Shown here: piece by piece, positions 56,585 through 64,000 of the stretch | Position numbering within the stretch: position 1 is the stretch's first letter | How the letters are laid out: every line of letters starts with the position of its first letter | Translations under genes and position numbers: made by a program | Notes under the pieces: generated by a model | Database searches by the model: none | What the model saw: the letters and a program-made list of their open reading frames with translations, nothing else | Told to the model about the DNA's origin: nothing | Assembly (NCBI GenBank): GCA_963707465.1 | Contig: CAVPQK010000024.1 | Coordinates: 558,001-622,000 of the forward strand | Reading direction: 5' to 3' | DNA length: 64,000 nt | From: Bog-159 sp963707465 | GTDB lineage: Bacteria > Acidobacteriota > Terriglobia > Bryobacterales > Bryobacteraceae

Positions 56585-56591
56585 GGTAAAA

Positions 56592-56921
56592 ATGGCGCTT
56601 AGAGAACGCATTCGCATTCGCTTGAAGGCATACGACCACCGTGTGCTGGACCAATCGACGACGGAGATCGTCGATACGGCCAAACGCACCGGCGCCAGTG
56701 TGGCCGGTCCGATTCCGCTGCCGACGCAGCGCAGCGTGACGACCGTGCTGCGCTCGCCGCACGTGGACAAGAAGTCGCGCGAGCAGTTTGAAATCCGCAC
56801 GCATAAGCGGCTGCTCGACATACTGGAGCCGACCCAGCAGACCGTGGATGCCTTGATGAAGCTGGATCTGCCCGCGGGTGTGGATGTGGAGATCAAGGCG
56901 TTTGGGAAAGACCACAAGTAG
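56592..56921 (+). CDS. rpsJ: 30S ribosomal protein S10
   Basis: 109 residues: RIRIRLKAYDHRVLDQSTTE, TGASVAGPIPLPTQRSVTTV, then SREQFEIRTHKRLLDI. It contacts 16S rRNA in the 30S head and also takes part in NusB-dependent antitermination of rRNA transcription. It begins 7 bases after tuf; the stop is directly followed by the inverted-repeat insertion. Confidence 0.97.
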   Translation: MALRERIRIRLKAYDHRVLDQSTTEIVDTAKRTGASVAGPIPLPTQRSVTTVLRSPHVDKKSREQFEIRTHKRLLDILEPTQQTVDALMKLDLPAGVDVEIKAFGKDHK

Positions 56922-56922
56922 C

Positions 56923-57072
56923 AGAAGTCAGGAGTCAGGAGTCAGGAGACAGAATTCCTGCTTCGTGGCTCTTGGTTTCAGAGGTAAAGGCTAGGAGATG
57001 GAAGATGGGAAAGAGAAGCAAGAAGCCCGGAAGCCGGTGGTCAGGAATTCTGACTCCTGACTCCTGACTTCT
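56923..57072 (+). repeat. Inverted repeat of pentamer/heptamer tracts between rpsJ and rplC
   Basis: The left arm (56923-56960) is built from CAGGAGT units and ends in AGAATTCCTG. The right arm (57042-57072) is its complement apart from a 7-base insertion. The loop is about 80 bases. More CTTCTGA and CTCCTGA units continue to 57102. The transcript can form a long stem between the first two genes of the S10 operon. Confidence 0.88.
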
Positions 57073-57114
57073 GACTTCTGACTCCTCCTCTCGACTCCTG
57101 ACTTTAGGTTTAAT

Positions 57115-57747
57115 ATGATCCCTGGAATCCTTGGCAGAAAAATCGGAATGACGCAGGTGTTCAGGCCGGACGGGCAAGTGGTGCCGGTCACCCTCCTCAA
57201 GGCGGGGCCCTGCATGGTGGTGCAGCGCAAGACGCCCACCAGCGACGGCTACGATGCGGTGCAGCTCGGCCTGATGGAGTTTATCAAGCCGGCGCGCATC
57301 AACAAGCCGCAGACCGGGCACTTGAAGAAGGCCGGCGCGGAGGGATCGCGCTTCATGCGCGAGTTTCACTTGCGTCCCGGCGACGACGACTTCAAGGCCG
57401 GCGACAAAGTGCTGGTCGATCAGTTCAAACCCAAGGAAAAGGTGGACGTGATCGGGGTCAGCAAGGGCCGCGGCTTCGCGGGCGTGGTGAAACGTCATCA
57501 CTTTCGCGGCGGCGAAGGCTCGCACGGCTCCATGTTCCACCGCGCGCCCGGATCGATCGGCGCATCCAGCTTCCCCTCCCGCGTTCTGCCCGGCATGCGC
57601 ATGGGCGGACACATGGGTTCGGAACAGGTCACCGTGCGCAACCTGGAGATCATCGAAGTGGACACCGAGGACAACGTGCTGATGGTGAAGGGCGCGGTTC
57701 CCGGTCCCAACGGCGGCTACGTGGTCGTGCGGAGGGCCAAGAGGTAA
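57115..57747 (+). CDS. rplC: 50S ribosomal protein L3
   Basis: 210 residues: MIPGILGRKIGMTQVFRPDG, GVSKGRGFAGVVKRHHFRG and HRAPGSIGASSFPSRVLPG, RNLEIIEVDTEDNVLMVKG. It binds the 3' end of 23S rRNA near the peptidyl transferase centre. It is 193 bases from rpsJ, an unusual gap for this operon, filled by the inverted repeat. Confidence 0.97.
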   Translation: MIPGILGRKIGMTQVFRPDGQVVPVTLLKAGPCMVVQRKTPTSDGYDAVQLGLMEFIKPARINKPQTGHLKKAGAEGSRFMREFHLRPGDDDFKAGDKVLVDQFKPKEKVDVIGVSKGRGFAGVVKRHHFRGGEGSHGSMFHRAPGSIGASSFPSRVLPGMRMGGHMGSEQVTVRNLEIIEVDTEDNVLMVKGAVPGPNGGYVVVRRAKR

Positions 57748-57751
57748 CGCC

Positions 57752-58378
57752 ATGCCGACAGTGGACGTAGTGGATTTAAATAATCAGAAGGTCGGCGAAC
57801 TGGAGCTGGCCGACGACGTTTTCGGAACCGAAGTCAACCAGGACCTGCTCTACGAAGCCGTGCGCCACTACCAGGCCGGGCAGCGGGCGGGCACGCACAA
57901 GACCAAGGTGCGCGGCGATGTGGCGGGTTCCGGCAAGAAGTTGTGGAAGCAGAAAGGCACCGGGCGCGCGCGCATCGGCTCGGTCCGTTCGCCGATCTGG
58001 CGGCATGGCGGCACCTCCCACGGCCCCCAGCCGCGCGATTACAGCTACAAGCTGCCGCGCAAGATGCTGTTGGGCGCGTTGCGCTCGGCTTTATCGGCTA
58101 AGTTGCGCGACGGCGAATTGAAAGTCGTGCAGGCATTCGACCTGGCCGGCGTGAAGACCAAGGAAGCCAAGGCCGCGCTCACCCGCCTGGATGCCACGCG
58201 CAAGGTGCTGGTGGTGGAGAACGGCGACAACCGCAACCTGACGCTGGGCATGCGCAACATTCCGGGGGTCACTCTGATGCCCACCCGCGAGGTGAACGCA
58301 TTTCACCTGCTGGGCCACGATCGCGTGCTGCTGTCGGAAGCGGCCGCCCGCAAATTCTCGGAGGCGCTCGCAAAATGA
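57752..58378 (+). CDS. rplD: 50S ribosomal protein L4
   Basis: 208 residues with the loop KKLWKQKGTGRARIGSVRSP, RHGGTSHGPQPRDYSYKLP that lines the exit tunnel, and the C-terminal VLVVENGDNRNLTLGMRNI. In E. coli L4 also represses this operon. The stop overlaps the rplW start by 4 bases. Confidence 0.97.
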   Translation: MPTVDVVDLNNQKVGELELADDVFGTEVNQDLLYEAVRHYQAGQRAGTHKTKVRGDVAGSGKKLWKQKGTGRARIGSVRSPIWRHGGTSHGPQPRDYSYKLPRKMLLGALRSALSAKLRDGELKVVQAFDLAGVKTKEAKAALTRLDATRKVLVVENGDNRNLTLGMRNIPGVTLMPTREVNAFHLLGHDRVLLSEAAARKFSEALAK

Positions 58379-58664
58379 CCATACATGAAATCATCCGGCG
58401 CCCGGTGGTCACCGAAAAAGGTGTGGCCGCCAAGGACGAACATGCCACACTGTGTCTTCGAGGTGGCGCTGGGCGCGAATAAGACCCAGGTGAAAGCAGG
58501 CCGTCGAAAAGCTGTTCAAGGTGAAAGTGTCCGCCGTGCGGACCTCCAACCTGGACGGCAAGCTGCGCCGCCGCGGCCGCTTCGCGGGATACAAGCCGAA
58601 TTGGAAGAAGGCTTACGTGAAGTTGAAAGAAGGGGAAAAGGTTCCGGACTTTGCGCAGATTTAG
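58375..58664 (+). CDS. rplW: 50S ribosomal protein L23, with two +1 frameshifts in the sequence
   Basis: Three frames together give the family: MTIHEIIRRPVVTEKG; FEVALGANKTQVK; QAVEKLFKVKVSAVRTSNLD, then GRFAGYKPNWKKAYVKLK and the stop at 58664. Two extra bases, C near 58456 and G near 58496, account for the breaks; corrected length is 95 residues. L23 binds at the tunnel exit and docks signal recognition particle and trigger factor. Confidence 0.9.
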
Positions 58665-58672
58665 GAGCGGAC

Positions 58673-59504
58673 ATGCCGATTAAAAGCTACAGACCGACAA
58701 CCCCCACGCGCCGCTTCCAGACCATCGTGTCGCGCGAGGATATTACCAAGGAACATCCCGAGAAAACGCTGCTGGAAGTGAAAAAGCGCACCGGCGGCCG
58801 CAACTCCACGGGCCGGGTCACCTCCCGCTTCATCGGCGGCGGACACAAGCAGGCCTATCGCCTGGTGGATTTCAAGCGCGATAAGACCGGAGTGCCGGCG
58901 GTGGTGGCGGCTATCGAATACGATCCCAACCGCTCCGCGCGCCTGGCCTTGCTGCATTACAAGGATGGCGAGAAGCGCTACATCCTCCAGCCCGACGGAT
59001 TGAAAGTGGGCATGACGGTGTCGTCCGGTCCCGCGGCCGATATCCTGGTAGGCAACGCGCTGCCGCTGAAGAACATGCCGGCCGGCACGGTGGTGCACAA
59101 CATCGAGCTGCGGCCCGGCAAGGGTGCGCAGATGGCGCGCTCGGCGGGCACGCAGGCGCAATTGGTCAACAAGGAAGGCGACGATCGCGCTGCTGAAGCT
59201 GCCTTCCGGCGAAATCCGCCGCGTGCCGCTGGACTGCATGGCGACGGTCGGCCAGGTAGGCAACGTGGACCACGAGAACGTCTCGCTGGGCAAGGCCGGA
59301 CGGAAACGCTGGCTGGGCAAGATGCCGCACAATCGCGGCGTAACCATGAATCCGGTGGACCATCCGCATGGCGGCGGCGAAGGCAAGACTTCCGGCGGGC
59401 GGCATCCCGTCACCCCCTGGGGCCAGCCTACCCGCGGCTTCAAGACCCGCAATAACAAGCGGACCAATAAGTGGATCGTCACCAGGAAGAGCAAGAAGAG
59501 ATAA
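58673..59504 (+). CDS. rplB: 50S ribosomal protein L2, with a +1 frameshift in the sequence
   Basis: Frame 1 from ATG 58673 gives MPIKSYRPTTPTRRFQTIVS, RVTSRFIGGGHKQAYRLVD up to LVNKEGD near residue 168. The other frame supplies ALLKLPSGEIRRVPLDCMAT, RGVTMNPVDHPHGGGEGKT (the conserved HPHGGG near the peptidyl transferase centre) and RKSKKR at the end. One extra base at about 59183 explains the break; corrected length is 276 residues, close to the usual 273-277. Confidence 0.93.
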
Positions 59505-59506
59505 CT

Positions 59507-59797
59507 ATGGGGCGTTCAGTCAAGAAAGGGCCGTTTACGGATGGCCACCTGGAAATCAAAATCGCGGCGCTGACGGCGAAGAGCGAGAAGCGCGTGGTGC
59601 GCACATGGTCGCGGCGCTCGACCATCCTTCCGGAGTTCGTGGGCCACACCATCGCCGTGCATAATGGCAAGAAATTCATTCCGGTGTATGTCACCGAGAA
59701 TATGGTGGGACACAAGCTGGGCGAGTTTTCCCCCACCCGGCATTTCAAGGGGCACTCGGTGAAGGCCGCCACGGAGAAGACAGCGAAGCCGGCCTAA
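59507..59797 (+). CDS. rpsS: 30S ribosomal protein S19
   Basis: 96 residues: MGRSVKKGPFTDGHLEIKI, RRSTILPEFVGHTIAVHNGK and ENMVGHKLGEFSPTRHFKGH. It sits at the top of the 30S head with S13. The frame is open from 59471, but ATG 59507 is the family start. Confidence 0.97.
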   Translation: MGRSVKKGPFTDGHLEIKIAALTAKSEKRVVRTWSRRSTILPEFVGHTIAVHNGKKFIPVYVTENMVGHKLGEFSPTRHFKGHSVKAATEKTAKPA

Positions 59798-59821
59798 GGG
59801 GCGGGCTTTGAGAGAGCAAAC

Positions 59822-60178
59822 ATGGAAGCCAAGGCAGAAGCTAGATATATCCGGGTATCGCCGCAGAAGGCGCGGCTGGTGGTGGATCTGATTCGCGGCC
59901 AGAGCGCCGACCAGGCTCGCACCACGCTGAGCGCCACCAATAAGCGCATCGCGCCTACCGTGCGCAAGGTCTTGGATTCGGCGATCGCCAACGCCAAGGA
60001 ACGCTTCGAAGACGTGGACGTGGACCGGCTGGTGGTGTCGTCGGCATATGTGAACGAAGGGCCGCGCCAGAAGCGCGTCCGGCCGGCGCCCATGGGCCGC
60101 GCCTACCGCGTGCAGAAGCGCATGGCGCATATCGTAATCAAGGTGTCCGAGAAGGGTGCGCATGCGGAGAAAGAATAA
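59822..60178 (+). CDS. rplV: 50S ribosomal protein L22
   Basis: 118 residues: EARYIRVSPQKARLVVDLIR, then RVRPAPMGRAYRVQKRMAH, the beta-hairpin that reaches into the exit tunnel, and HIVIKVSEKGAHAEKE. Starts 24 bases after rpsS. Confidence 0.97.
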   Translation: MEAKAEARYIRVSPQKARLVVDLIRGQSADQARTTLSATNKRIAPTVRKVLDSAIANAKERFEDVDVDRLVVSSAYVNEGPRQKRVRPAPMGRAYRVQKRMAHIVIKVSEKGAHAEKE

Positions 60179-60182
60179 CTAA

Positions 60183-61169
60183 ATGGGACAGAAGGTTCAT
60201 CCTTACGGTTTCCGGCTGGGCTTTAACAAGCCGTGGCGTTCCCGCTGGTTCGCCAAGCAGGACTACGCCAAGCTGCTGCAGGAAGACGTGGAGTTGCGCG
60301 ACACGCTGCGGGAACGGCTCAAGTCGGCCGGCGTCAGCTCCATCGAAGTGGATCGCCCCGGCAACAAGCTGCGGGTCACCATCCGCACCTCGCGGCCGGG
60401 CATCATCATCGGACGCAAAGGCGCTGAGATCGAGAAGCTCAAGCTGGATCTAGCCAAGCGCACCAAGCGCGAGGTCTTCATCGACATCCAGGAAGTGCAC
60501 AAGCCGGAACTGGATGCCAAACTGGTTTCCGAATCCATCGCTTTGCAGCTCGAAAAGCGCGTGGCGTTCCGCCGGGCGATGCGTAAAGCCGTGGATTCGG
60601 CGCTGCGCTTCGGCTGCAAAGGCATCAAGGTGCGCGTTTCGGGCCGCTTGAACGGCGCCGAGATCGCGCGCAGCGAATGGTATCTGCAAGGCCAGCTTCC
60701 GCTGCATACTTTGCGCGCGGATATCGATTACGGGACTACCGAAGCGCATACCACGTATGGCGTGATTGGCGTGAAAGCGTGGCTCTACAAGGGCGAGATC
60801 CTGGACGCCGGCAACCGCATGAAGTCGTTCTCGTCGGAGCCGGAACCCCGGCGCGACCGCGGCGATAGGGGCGACCGCCGCGATCGCGGTGGAGACCGTG
60901 GTGGAGATCGGGGCGACCGCCGTCCGCCCGCGGCGCGGCACCATGAACCGCCGGCTCCGTCGGCCGAACCGACGGGACCAGCCAGACAGGCGCCCCCGCC
61001 CGAAATGGGCCATCCGGCGCGCAGCGGCGGGCCGATCCTGCCGCCGCTCATGGCTCCCCAACCGCATTGGAAACAGGAAGTGCGGCCGGATGTGGAGCCG
61101 CAGGCAGATGCCGCGCCCGCGCCCCCGCCCGAAGCGCCTCCCGCCGGCACGCCTGAAGGAGACAAATAG
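60183..61169 (+). CDS. rpsC: 30S ribosomal protein S3 with a long disordered C-terminal extension
   Basis: 328 residues, about 100 more than usual. The first 225 are ordinary S3: MGQKVHPYGFRLGFNKPWRS, PGIIIGRKGAEIEKLKLDLA (KH domain), then RMKSFSSEPEPRR at the normal end. The rest is low-complexity: GDRGDRR-type arginine/aspartate/glycine repeats and a proline/alanine-rich tail (QADAAPAPPPEAPPAGTPEG). The reading frame to rplP is continuous, so the extension is probably real. Confidence 0.95.
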   Translation: MGQKVHPYGFRLGFNKPWRSRWFAKQDYAKLLQEDVELRDTLRERLKSAGVSSIEVDRPGNKLRVTIRTSRPGIIIGRKGAEIEKLKLDLAKRTKREVFIDIQEVHKPELDAKLVSESIALQLEKRVAFRRAMRKAVDSALRFGCKGIKVRVSGRLNGAEIARSEWYLQGQLPLHTLRADIDYGTTEAHTTYGVIGVKAWLYKGEILDAGNRMKSFSSEPEPRRDRGDRGDRRDRGGDRGGDRGDRRPPAARHHEPPAPSAEPTGPARQAPPPEMGHPARSGGPILPPLMAPQPHWKQEVRPDVEPQADAAPAPPPEAPPAGTPEGDK

Positions 61170-61171
61170 CC

Positions 61172-61588
61172 ATGATGATGCCGAAGAAGGTCAAATACCG
61201 CAAGCAGCAGCGCGGCCGCATGACAGGCAAGGCATGGCGCGGTTCGACCATCGCTTTCGGCGAGTTCGGACTGAAGGCTATGACCTGCGCCTGGATCACC
61301 GACCGGCAAATCGAAGCCGCCCGTATCGCTATGACGCGATCCATCAAGCGCGGCGGCAAAGTCTGGATTCGTTTATTCCCGGATAAGCCCATCACCAAGA
61401 AGCCCGCCGAAACCCGTATGGGAAAGGGCAAGGGCGCGCCGGAGCAATGGGTGGCGGTGGTGCGGCCGGGCAAGATCCTGTTCGAGATGGAAGGCGTGCC
61501 TCAAAATGTGGCGGCCGACGCCATGCGTCTGGCGGCCCACAAGCTGCCCATCCGGACCAAATTCGTAACGCGGGAGCAAGCGGAGTAG
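61172..61588 (+). CDS. rplP: 50S ribosomal protein L16
   Basis: 138 residues: MMMPKKVKYRKQQRGRMTGK, FGEFGLKAMTCAWITDRQIE and GAPEQWVAVVRPGKILFEM. Organises the A-site region of the 50S. The start is the first ATG of a run of three ATG codons, after GGAGACAAATAGCC. Confidence 0.97.
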   Translation: MMMPKKVKYRKQQRGRMTGKAWRGSTIAFGEFGLKAMTCAWITDRQIEAARIAMTRSIKRGGKVWIRLFPDKPITKKPAETRMGKGKGAPEQWVAVVRPGKILFEMEGVPQNVAADAMRLAAHKLPIRTKFVTREQAE

Positions 61589-61591
61589 ACC

Positions 61592-61795
61592 ATGAAGTCG
61601 CAGAAGATTCGGGACCTCGACGAGATCGAGCTGCAGCATCAGTTGCACACCATCGAGGAGCAGCTTTTCCGGCTGAATTTCCAAATGTCGATGGGCACCA
61701 TGGAAGGCCTGAAAAAGGCGCGCGCCATGAAGAAAGACCGCGCCCGTATTTACACCATTATTAAAGAGCGCGAACTGGCTGGAGCGAAGAAGTAA
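61592..61795 (+). CDS. rpmC: 50S ribosomal protein L29
   Basis: 67 residues forming two helices: KIRDLDEIELQHQLHTIEEQ, FRLNFQMSMGTMEGLKKARA, then ARIYTIIKERELAG. It lies near the tunnel exit and contacts L23. The gap to rplP is 3 bases and to rpsQ 1 base. Confidence 0.95.
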   Translation: MKSQKIRDLDEIELQHQLHTIEEQLFRLNFQMSMGTMEGLKKARAMKKDRARIYTIIKERELAGAKK

Positions 61796-61796
61796 T

Positions 61797-62102
61797 ATGG
61801 CCGAACAGAAGCAGAAGCCATTGAAGAACGAGAAGGTGGGCCAGGTGGTTTCCACCAAGACCGCCAAGACCATCATCGTGGAAGTCAGCCGGCGCGTGCC
61901 GCATCCGCTGTACAAGCGGATTGTGAAGAAGCGCAAGAGATTCCACGCGCACGACGAAGAAGGCCGCGCCAAGATGGGCGACATCGTGCGCATTATCGAG
62001 TGCCGGCCGCTCAGCCGCACCAAGCGCTGGCGGCTGACCGAAGTGGTCCGGCGCGCCCCGCAGGTGGGCGTGCAGCCGGAGGAGTTGGACATAAAGGTAT
62101 AG
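61797..62102 (+). CDS. rpsQ: 30S ribosomal protein S17
   Basis: 101 residues: KVGQVVSTKTAKTIIVEVSR, VPHPLYKRIVKKRKRFHAHD and GDIVRIIECRPLSRTKRWRL, an OB fold that binds 16S rRNA early in assembly. Slightly longer N-terminus than E. coli. The stop is immediately followed by the G-rich inverted repeat. Confidence 0.97.
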   Translation: MAEQKQKPLKNEKVGQVVSTKTAKTIIVEVSRRVPHPLYKRIVKKRKRFHAHDEEGRAKMGDIVRIIECRPLSRTKRWRLTEVVRRAPQVGVQPEELDIKV

Positions 62103-62168
62103 GGGCTGGGGGCTAGGGGCTAGGGATTGGGGAAAGGATCAAAACCCCAGCCCCCGACCCCCAGCCCC
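62103..62168 (+). repeat. G-rich/C-rich inverted repeat between rpsQ and rplN
   Basis: GGGGCTGGGGGCTAGGGG continues to 62132 with five runs of three or more G; 62145-62168 is the complementary C-rich arm (CCCCAGCCCCCGACC). The mRNA can fold either as a hairpin or, on the G-rich arm alone, as a G-quadruplex (four to five G tracts separated by two or three bases). Confidence 0.85.
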
Positions 62169-62191
62169 AAGACCCGGGAGCGAAGCGACCT

Positions 62192-62560
62192 ATGATAGGC
62201 ATGCGAACAATTCTCGAGGTGGCCGACAATAGCGGCGCGCGCCGTCTGGCGTGCATTTTGCCGCGCGGCGGCGACCTCGGCTTGCGGGCAGGTTTGGGCG
62301 ACGTGGTCACGGCCAGCGTGAAAGAAGCCGCTCCGGATTCCGCGATTAAAAAGGGCAAAGTGGTGCGCTGCGTGATCGTGCGTATGCGCAAAGAGACCCG
62401 CCGCAAGGACGGCACCTATATCCGGTTCGATTCCAATGCCGCGGTACTGATCACGGAACTGGGCGAGCCGGTGGGCACGCGCGTGTTCGGACCCGTGGCC
62501 AGGGAGCTGCGCGAAAAGAAGTTCATGAAGATCGTGTCGCTGGCGCCCGAGGTGATTTGA
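62192..62560 (+). CDS. rplN: 50S ribosomal protein L14
   Basis: 122 residues: MIGMRTILEVADNSGARRLA, VVTASVKEAAPDSAIKKGKV and RDGTYIRFDSNAAVLI-like segment, then FGPVARELREKKFMKIVSL. A core 50S protein at the subunit interface. It opens the spc part of the operon, 89 bases after rpsQ. Confidence 0.97.
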   Translation: MIGMRTILEVADNSGARRLACILPRGGDLGLRAGLGDVVTASVKEAAPDSAIKKGKVVRCVIVRMRKETRRKDGTYIRFDSNAAVLITELGEPVGTRVFGPVARELREKKFMKIVSLAPEVI

Positions 62561-62561
62561 G

Positions 62562-62924
62562 ATGCCGAAAAAGAAGGTACTAGAGCCGGTACGAATTTTG
62601 CTGAAGAAGAACGACCAGGTGAAGGTGATCGCCGGGCGCGACGCGGGCAAAACAGGCCGCGTGCTGGACGTAAATCCCGCCAACGGCAAGATCCTGGTGG
62701 AGCACGTGTCCATGATCAAGCGGCATACCCGGCCGAATCCGGCCAAGCAGATCAAGGGCGGCATTGCCGAGCGGGAGAGCCCCATCGCGGTGTCGAACGT
62801 GAAGATTTTGTGCCCGCAGTGCGGGCCGGTGCGCATCGCGCACCATGTGGAACCTCTGCCCGGCGGCAAGGCGCGGCGCACCCGCGTGTGCCGCAAATGC
62901 GGACAGTCTTTGGACAGGAAATAG
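62562..62924 (+). CDS. rplX: 50S ribosomal protein L24
   Basis: 120 residues. The KOW motif is in KNDQVKVIAGRDAGKTGRVL, followed by RHTRPNPAKQIKGGIAERES. The C-terminus has CPQCGPVRIAHHVEPLPGGK and RVCRKCGQSLD, two CxxC pairs that probably bind zinc, as in several bacterial L24 proteins. It starts 1 base after rplN. Confidence 0.96.
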   Translation: MPKKKVLEPVRILLKKNDQVKVIAGRDAGKTGRVLDVNPANGKILVEHVSMIKRHTRPNPAKQIKGGIAERESPIAVSNVKILCPQCGPVRIAHHVEPLPGGKARRTRVCRKCGQSLDRK

Positions 62925-62927
62925 GAA

Positions 62928-63470
62928 ATGGCAGCCCGACTGAAGCAACACTACGTAAAGACGGTGGTCCCCGCGCTCACCAAGGAGTTCGGGTACAAGA
63001 ACGTGATGGCGGTGCCGAAGCTGGCCAAGATTTCGGTCAACATCGGTTTGGGTGAAGCTACCCAGAATGCCAAGCTGATGGATGGCGCGGTGACCGAGTT
63101 GGGCCAGATCGCCGGCCAGAAGCCGGTAGTCACCAAGGCGCGCAAATCCATCGCCGCCTTCAAGCTGCGTGAGAATATGGCGATCGGCTGCATGGTCACG
63201 CTGCGCGGCGATCGCATGTACGAGTTTTTCGACCGGCTGGTGAACGTGGCGCTGCCCCGCGTGCGGGACTTCCGCGGCGTCTCCAGCAAATCGTTCGACG
63301 GCCGCGGCAATTACACGCTCGGCATTCGCGAGCAACTGATTTTTCCGGAAATCGATTACGCCAAGGTGGAGAAGACCAAGGGGATGAACGTCTCCATCAC
63401 CACTTCGGCGCGCACAGACGCGGAAGGCATGGCGCTGTTGAAGCAGCTTGGCATGCCGTTCCGGCAGTAA
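62928..63470 (+). CDS. rplE: 50S ribosomal protein L5
   Basis: 180 residues: LKQHYVKTVVPALTKEFGYK, KISVNIGLGEATQNAKLMD and KSFDGRGNYTLGIREQLIFP. It binds 5S rRNA and contacts tRNA at the P site. It starts 3 bases after rplX. Confidence 0.97.
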   Translation: MAARLKQHYVKTVVPALTKEFGYKNVMAVPKLAKISVNIGLGEATQNAKLMDGAVTELGQIAGQKPVVTKARKSIAAFKLRENMAIGCMVTLRGDRMYEFFDRLVNVALPRVRDFRGVSSKSFDGRGNYTLGIREQLIFPEIDYAKVEKTKGMNVSITTSARTDAEGMALLKQLGMPFRQ

Positions 63471-63490
63471 GGGAGAGAAAGAAAAGAAAC

Positions 63491-63703
63491 ATGGCCACCA
63501 CCGCCAAGAGAGCCAAAGATCGGAAGTTGGAAGAAGCCCACCGCGCCAAGACGCCCGGGCTGCACTACTGCAAGCATCGCAACCGTTGCTGGCGCTGCGG
63601 CCGGCCGCGCGCTTTTCTGCGCAAGTTCGGCATCTGCCGGCTGTGCTTCCGCCAACTGGCGTTGAACGGGGAGATCCCCGGCGTCACGAAGGCGAGCTGG
63701 TGA
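63491..63703 (+). CDS. rpsN: 30S ribosomal protein S14, zinc-binding type
   Basis: 70 residues with CWRCGRPRAFLRKFGICRLC, the CxxC-x12-CxxC zinc knuckle of the short (Z) form, and FRQLALNGEIPGVTKASW, the usual end. It is a little longer than the common 61-residue type because of an N-terminal lysine-rich extension. Confidence 0.96.
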   Translation: MATTAKRAKDRKLEEAHRAKTPGLHYCKHRNRCWRCGRPRAFLRKFGICRLCFRQLALNGEIPGVTKASW

Positions 63704-63732
63704 GAGCGAAAGGAAGAGTAGGAGGGCAGCCA

Positions 63733-64000
63733 TGACAAGTGACCCTATCGCGGACATGCTTACGCGGGTGCGCAACGCCATCCGCGCGCGCCATCCCAAG
63801 GTGGATGTGCCGGCTTCCAAGCTGAAGACGGAGATCGCCCGGATTCTCAAGGAAGAGGGCTATATCCAGAACTTCAAGGTCGCCGAAGAAGGCCCCAAGA
63901 AGACCATCAAGATCTACTTGAAATACTCGACCGCCAACGCGCCGGTGATCTCGAATATCGAGCGCATCTCGCGGCCGGGCTGCCGGGTGTACGTCGGGCA
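63733..64000 (+). CDS. rpsH: 30S ribosomal protein S8, cut by the right window edge
   Basis: 89 residues are visible: MTSDPIADMLTRVRNAIRAR, ARILKEEGYIQNFKVAEEG and VISNIERISRPGCRVYVG. This is the N-terminal two-thirds of S8, which in E. coli represses the spc operon by binding its mRNA near rplE. The start is ATG 63733, after AGGAGGGCAG. Confidence 0.95.

Overview
The window is high-GC bacterial chromosome, most likely from an acidobacterium of the Solibacter/Bryobacter type. This placement is an inference. It rests on a two-module MacB/FtsX permease divergent from a PadR regulator, an UpxY-type NusG paralog heading a polysaccharide operon, zinc-type S14, and a str-S10-spc run without breaks. 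No tRNA, rRNA, CRISPR array or transposase gene was recognised.

Layout. 1-4958 (minus strand): glutamate dehydrogenase, mutS and the start of anmK. 4959-8560: a patchwork of repeats and broken copies of the 5' part of gdhA around a cargo of an ApeA-like HEPN gene and a DUF433/DUF5615 toxin-antitoxin pair. 8564-16667: a lipoprotein phosphatase, a lone DUF433 antitoxin, a TIR-domain protein, a DsbA/HAD/YkgJ operon, an MmsA-type dehydrogenase and a ParE module with a frameshifted antitoxin. 16715-22352: an ABC permease with its divergent PadR regulator, two small membrane or exported proteins, and homoserine dehydrogenase. 22381-23344: a DUF2442/DUF4160 pair, a decayed piece of homoserine dehydrogenase, and a 110-bp inverted-repeat element.

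23345-51451 is one long polysaccharide locus on the plus strand. An AT-rich leader contains a 13-base match to the JUMPstart/ops element and precedes a NusG-family antiterminator. Then come an OPX export protein, a PCP/tyrosine kinase, an asparagine-synthase-like amidotransferase, an ABC exporter (Wzm/Wzt), two methyltransferases, an FAD oxidoreductase, eleven glycosyltransferases of the GT2, GT4 and CgeB types, a polytopic polymerase-like protein, a carbamoyltransferase and an epimerase. Most junctions overlap by a few bases. The likely logic is that the antiterminator is made first and lets polymerase run about 28 kb through genes that build, decorate and export one glycan. No initiating phosphoglycosyltransferase or Wzx flippase is visible.

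51598-52111 holds a second copy of the inverted-repeat element, a decayed hicA and an intact hicB. 52396-64000 is the fused str-S10-spc operon from rpsL to a truncated rpsH. fusA, rplW (twice) and rplB each carry single extra bases that break the frame. Because these genes are essential, assembly errors are the simplest explanation, so frames elsewhere in the window should be read with that in mind. Structured repeats sit between rpsJ and rplC and between rpsQ and rplN.

The most interesting signals are the ops-like element, the defence and toxin-antitoxin cargo beside direct partial copies of core genes at two loci, a family of small palindromes that overlap TAG stop codons, and the G-rich and long-hairpin insertions inside the ribosomal operon.
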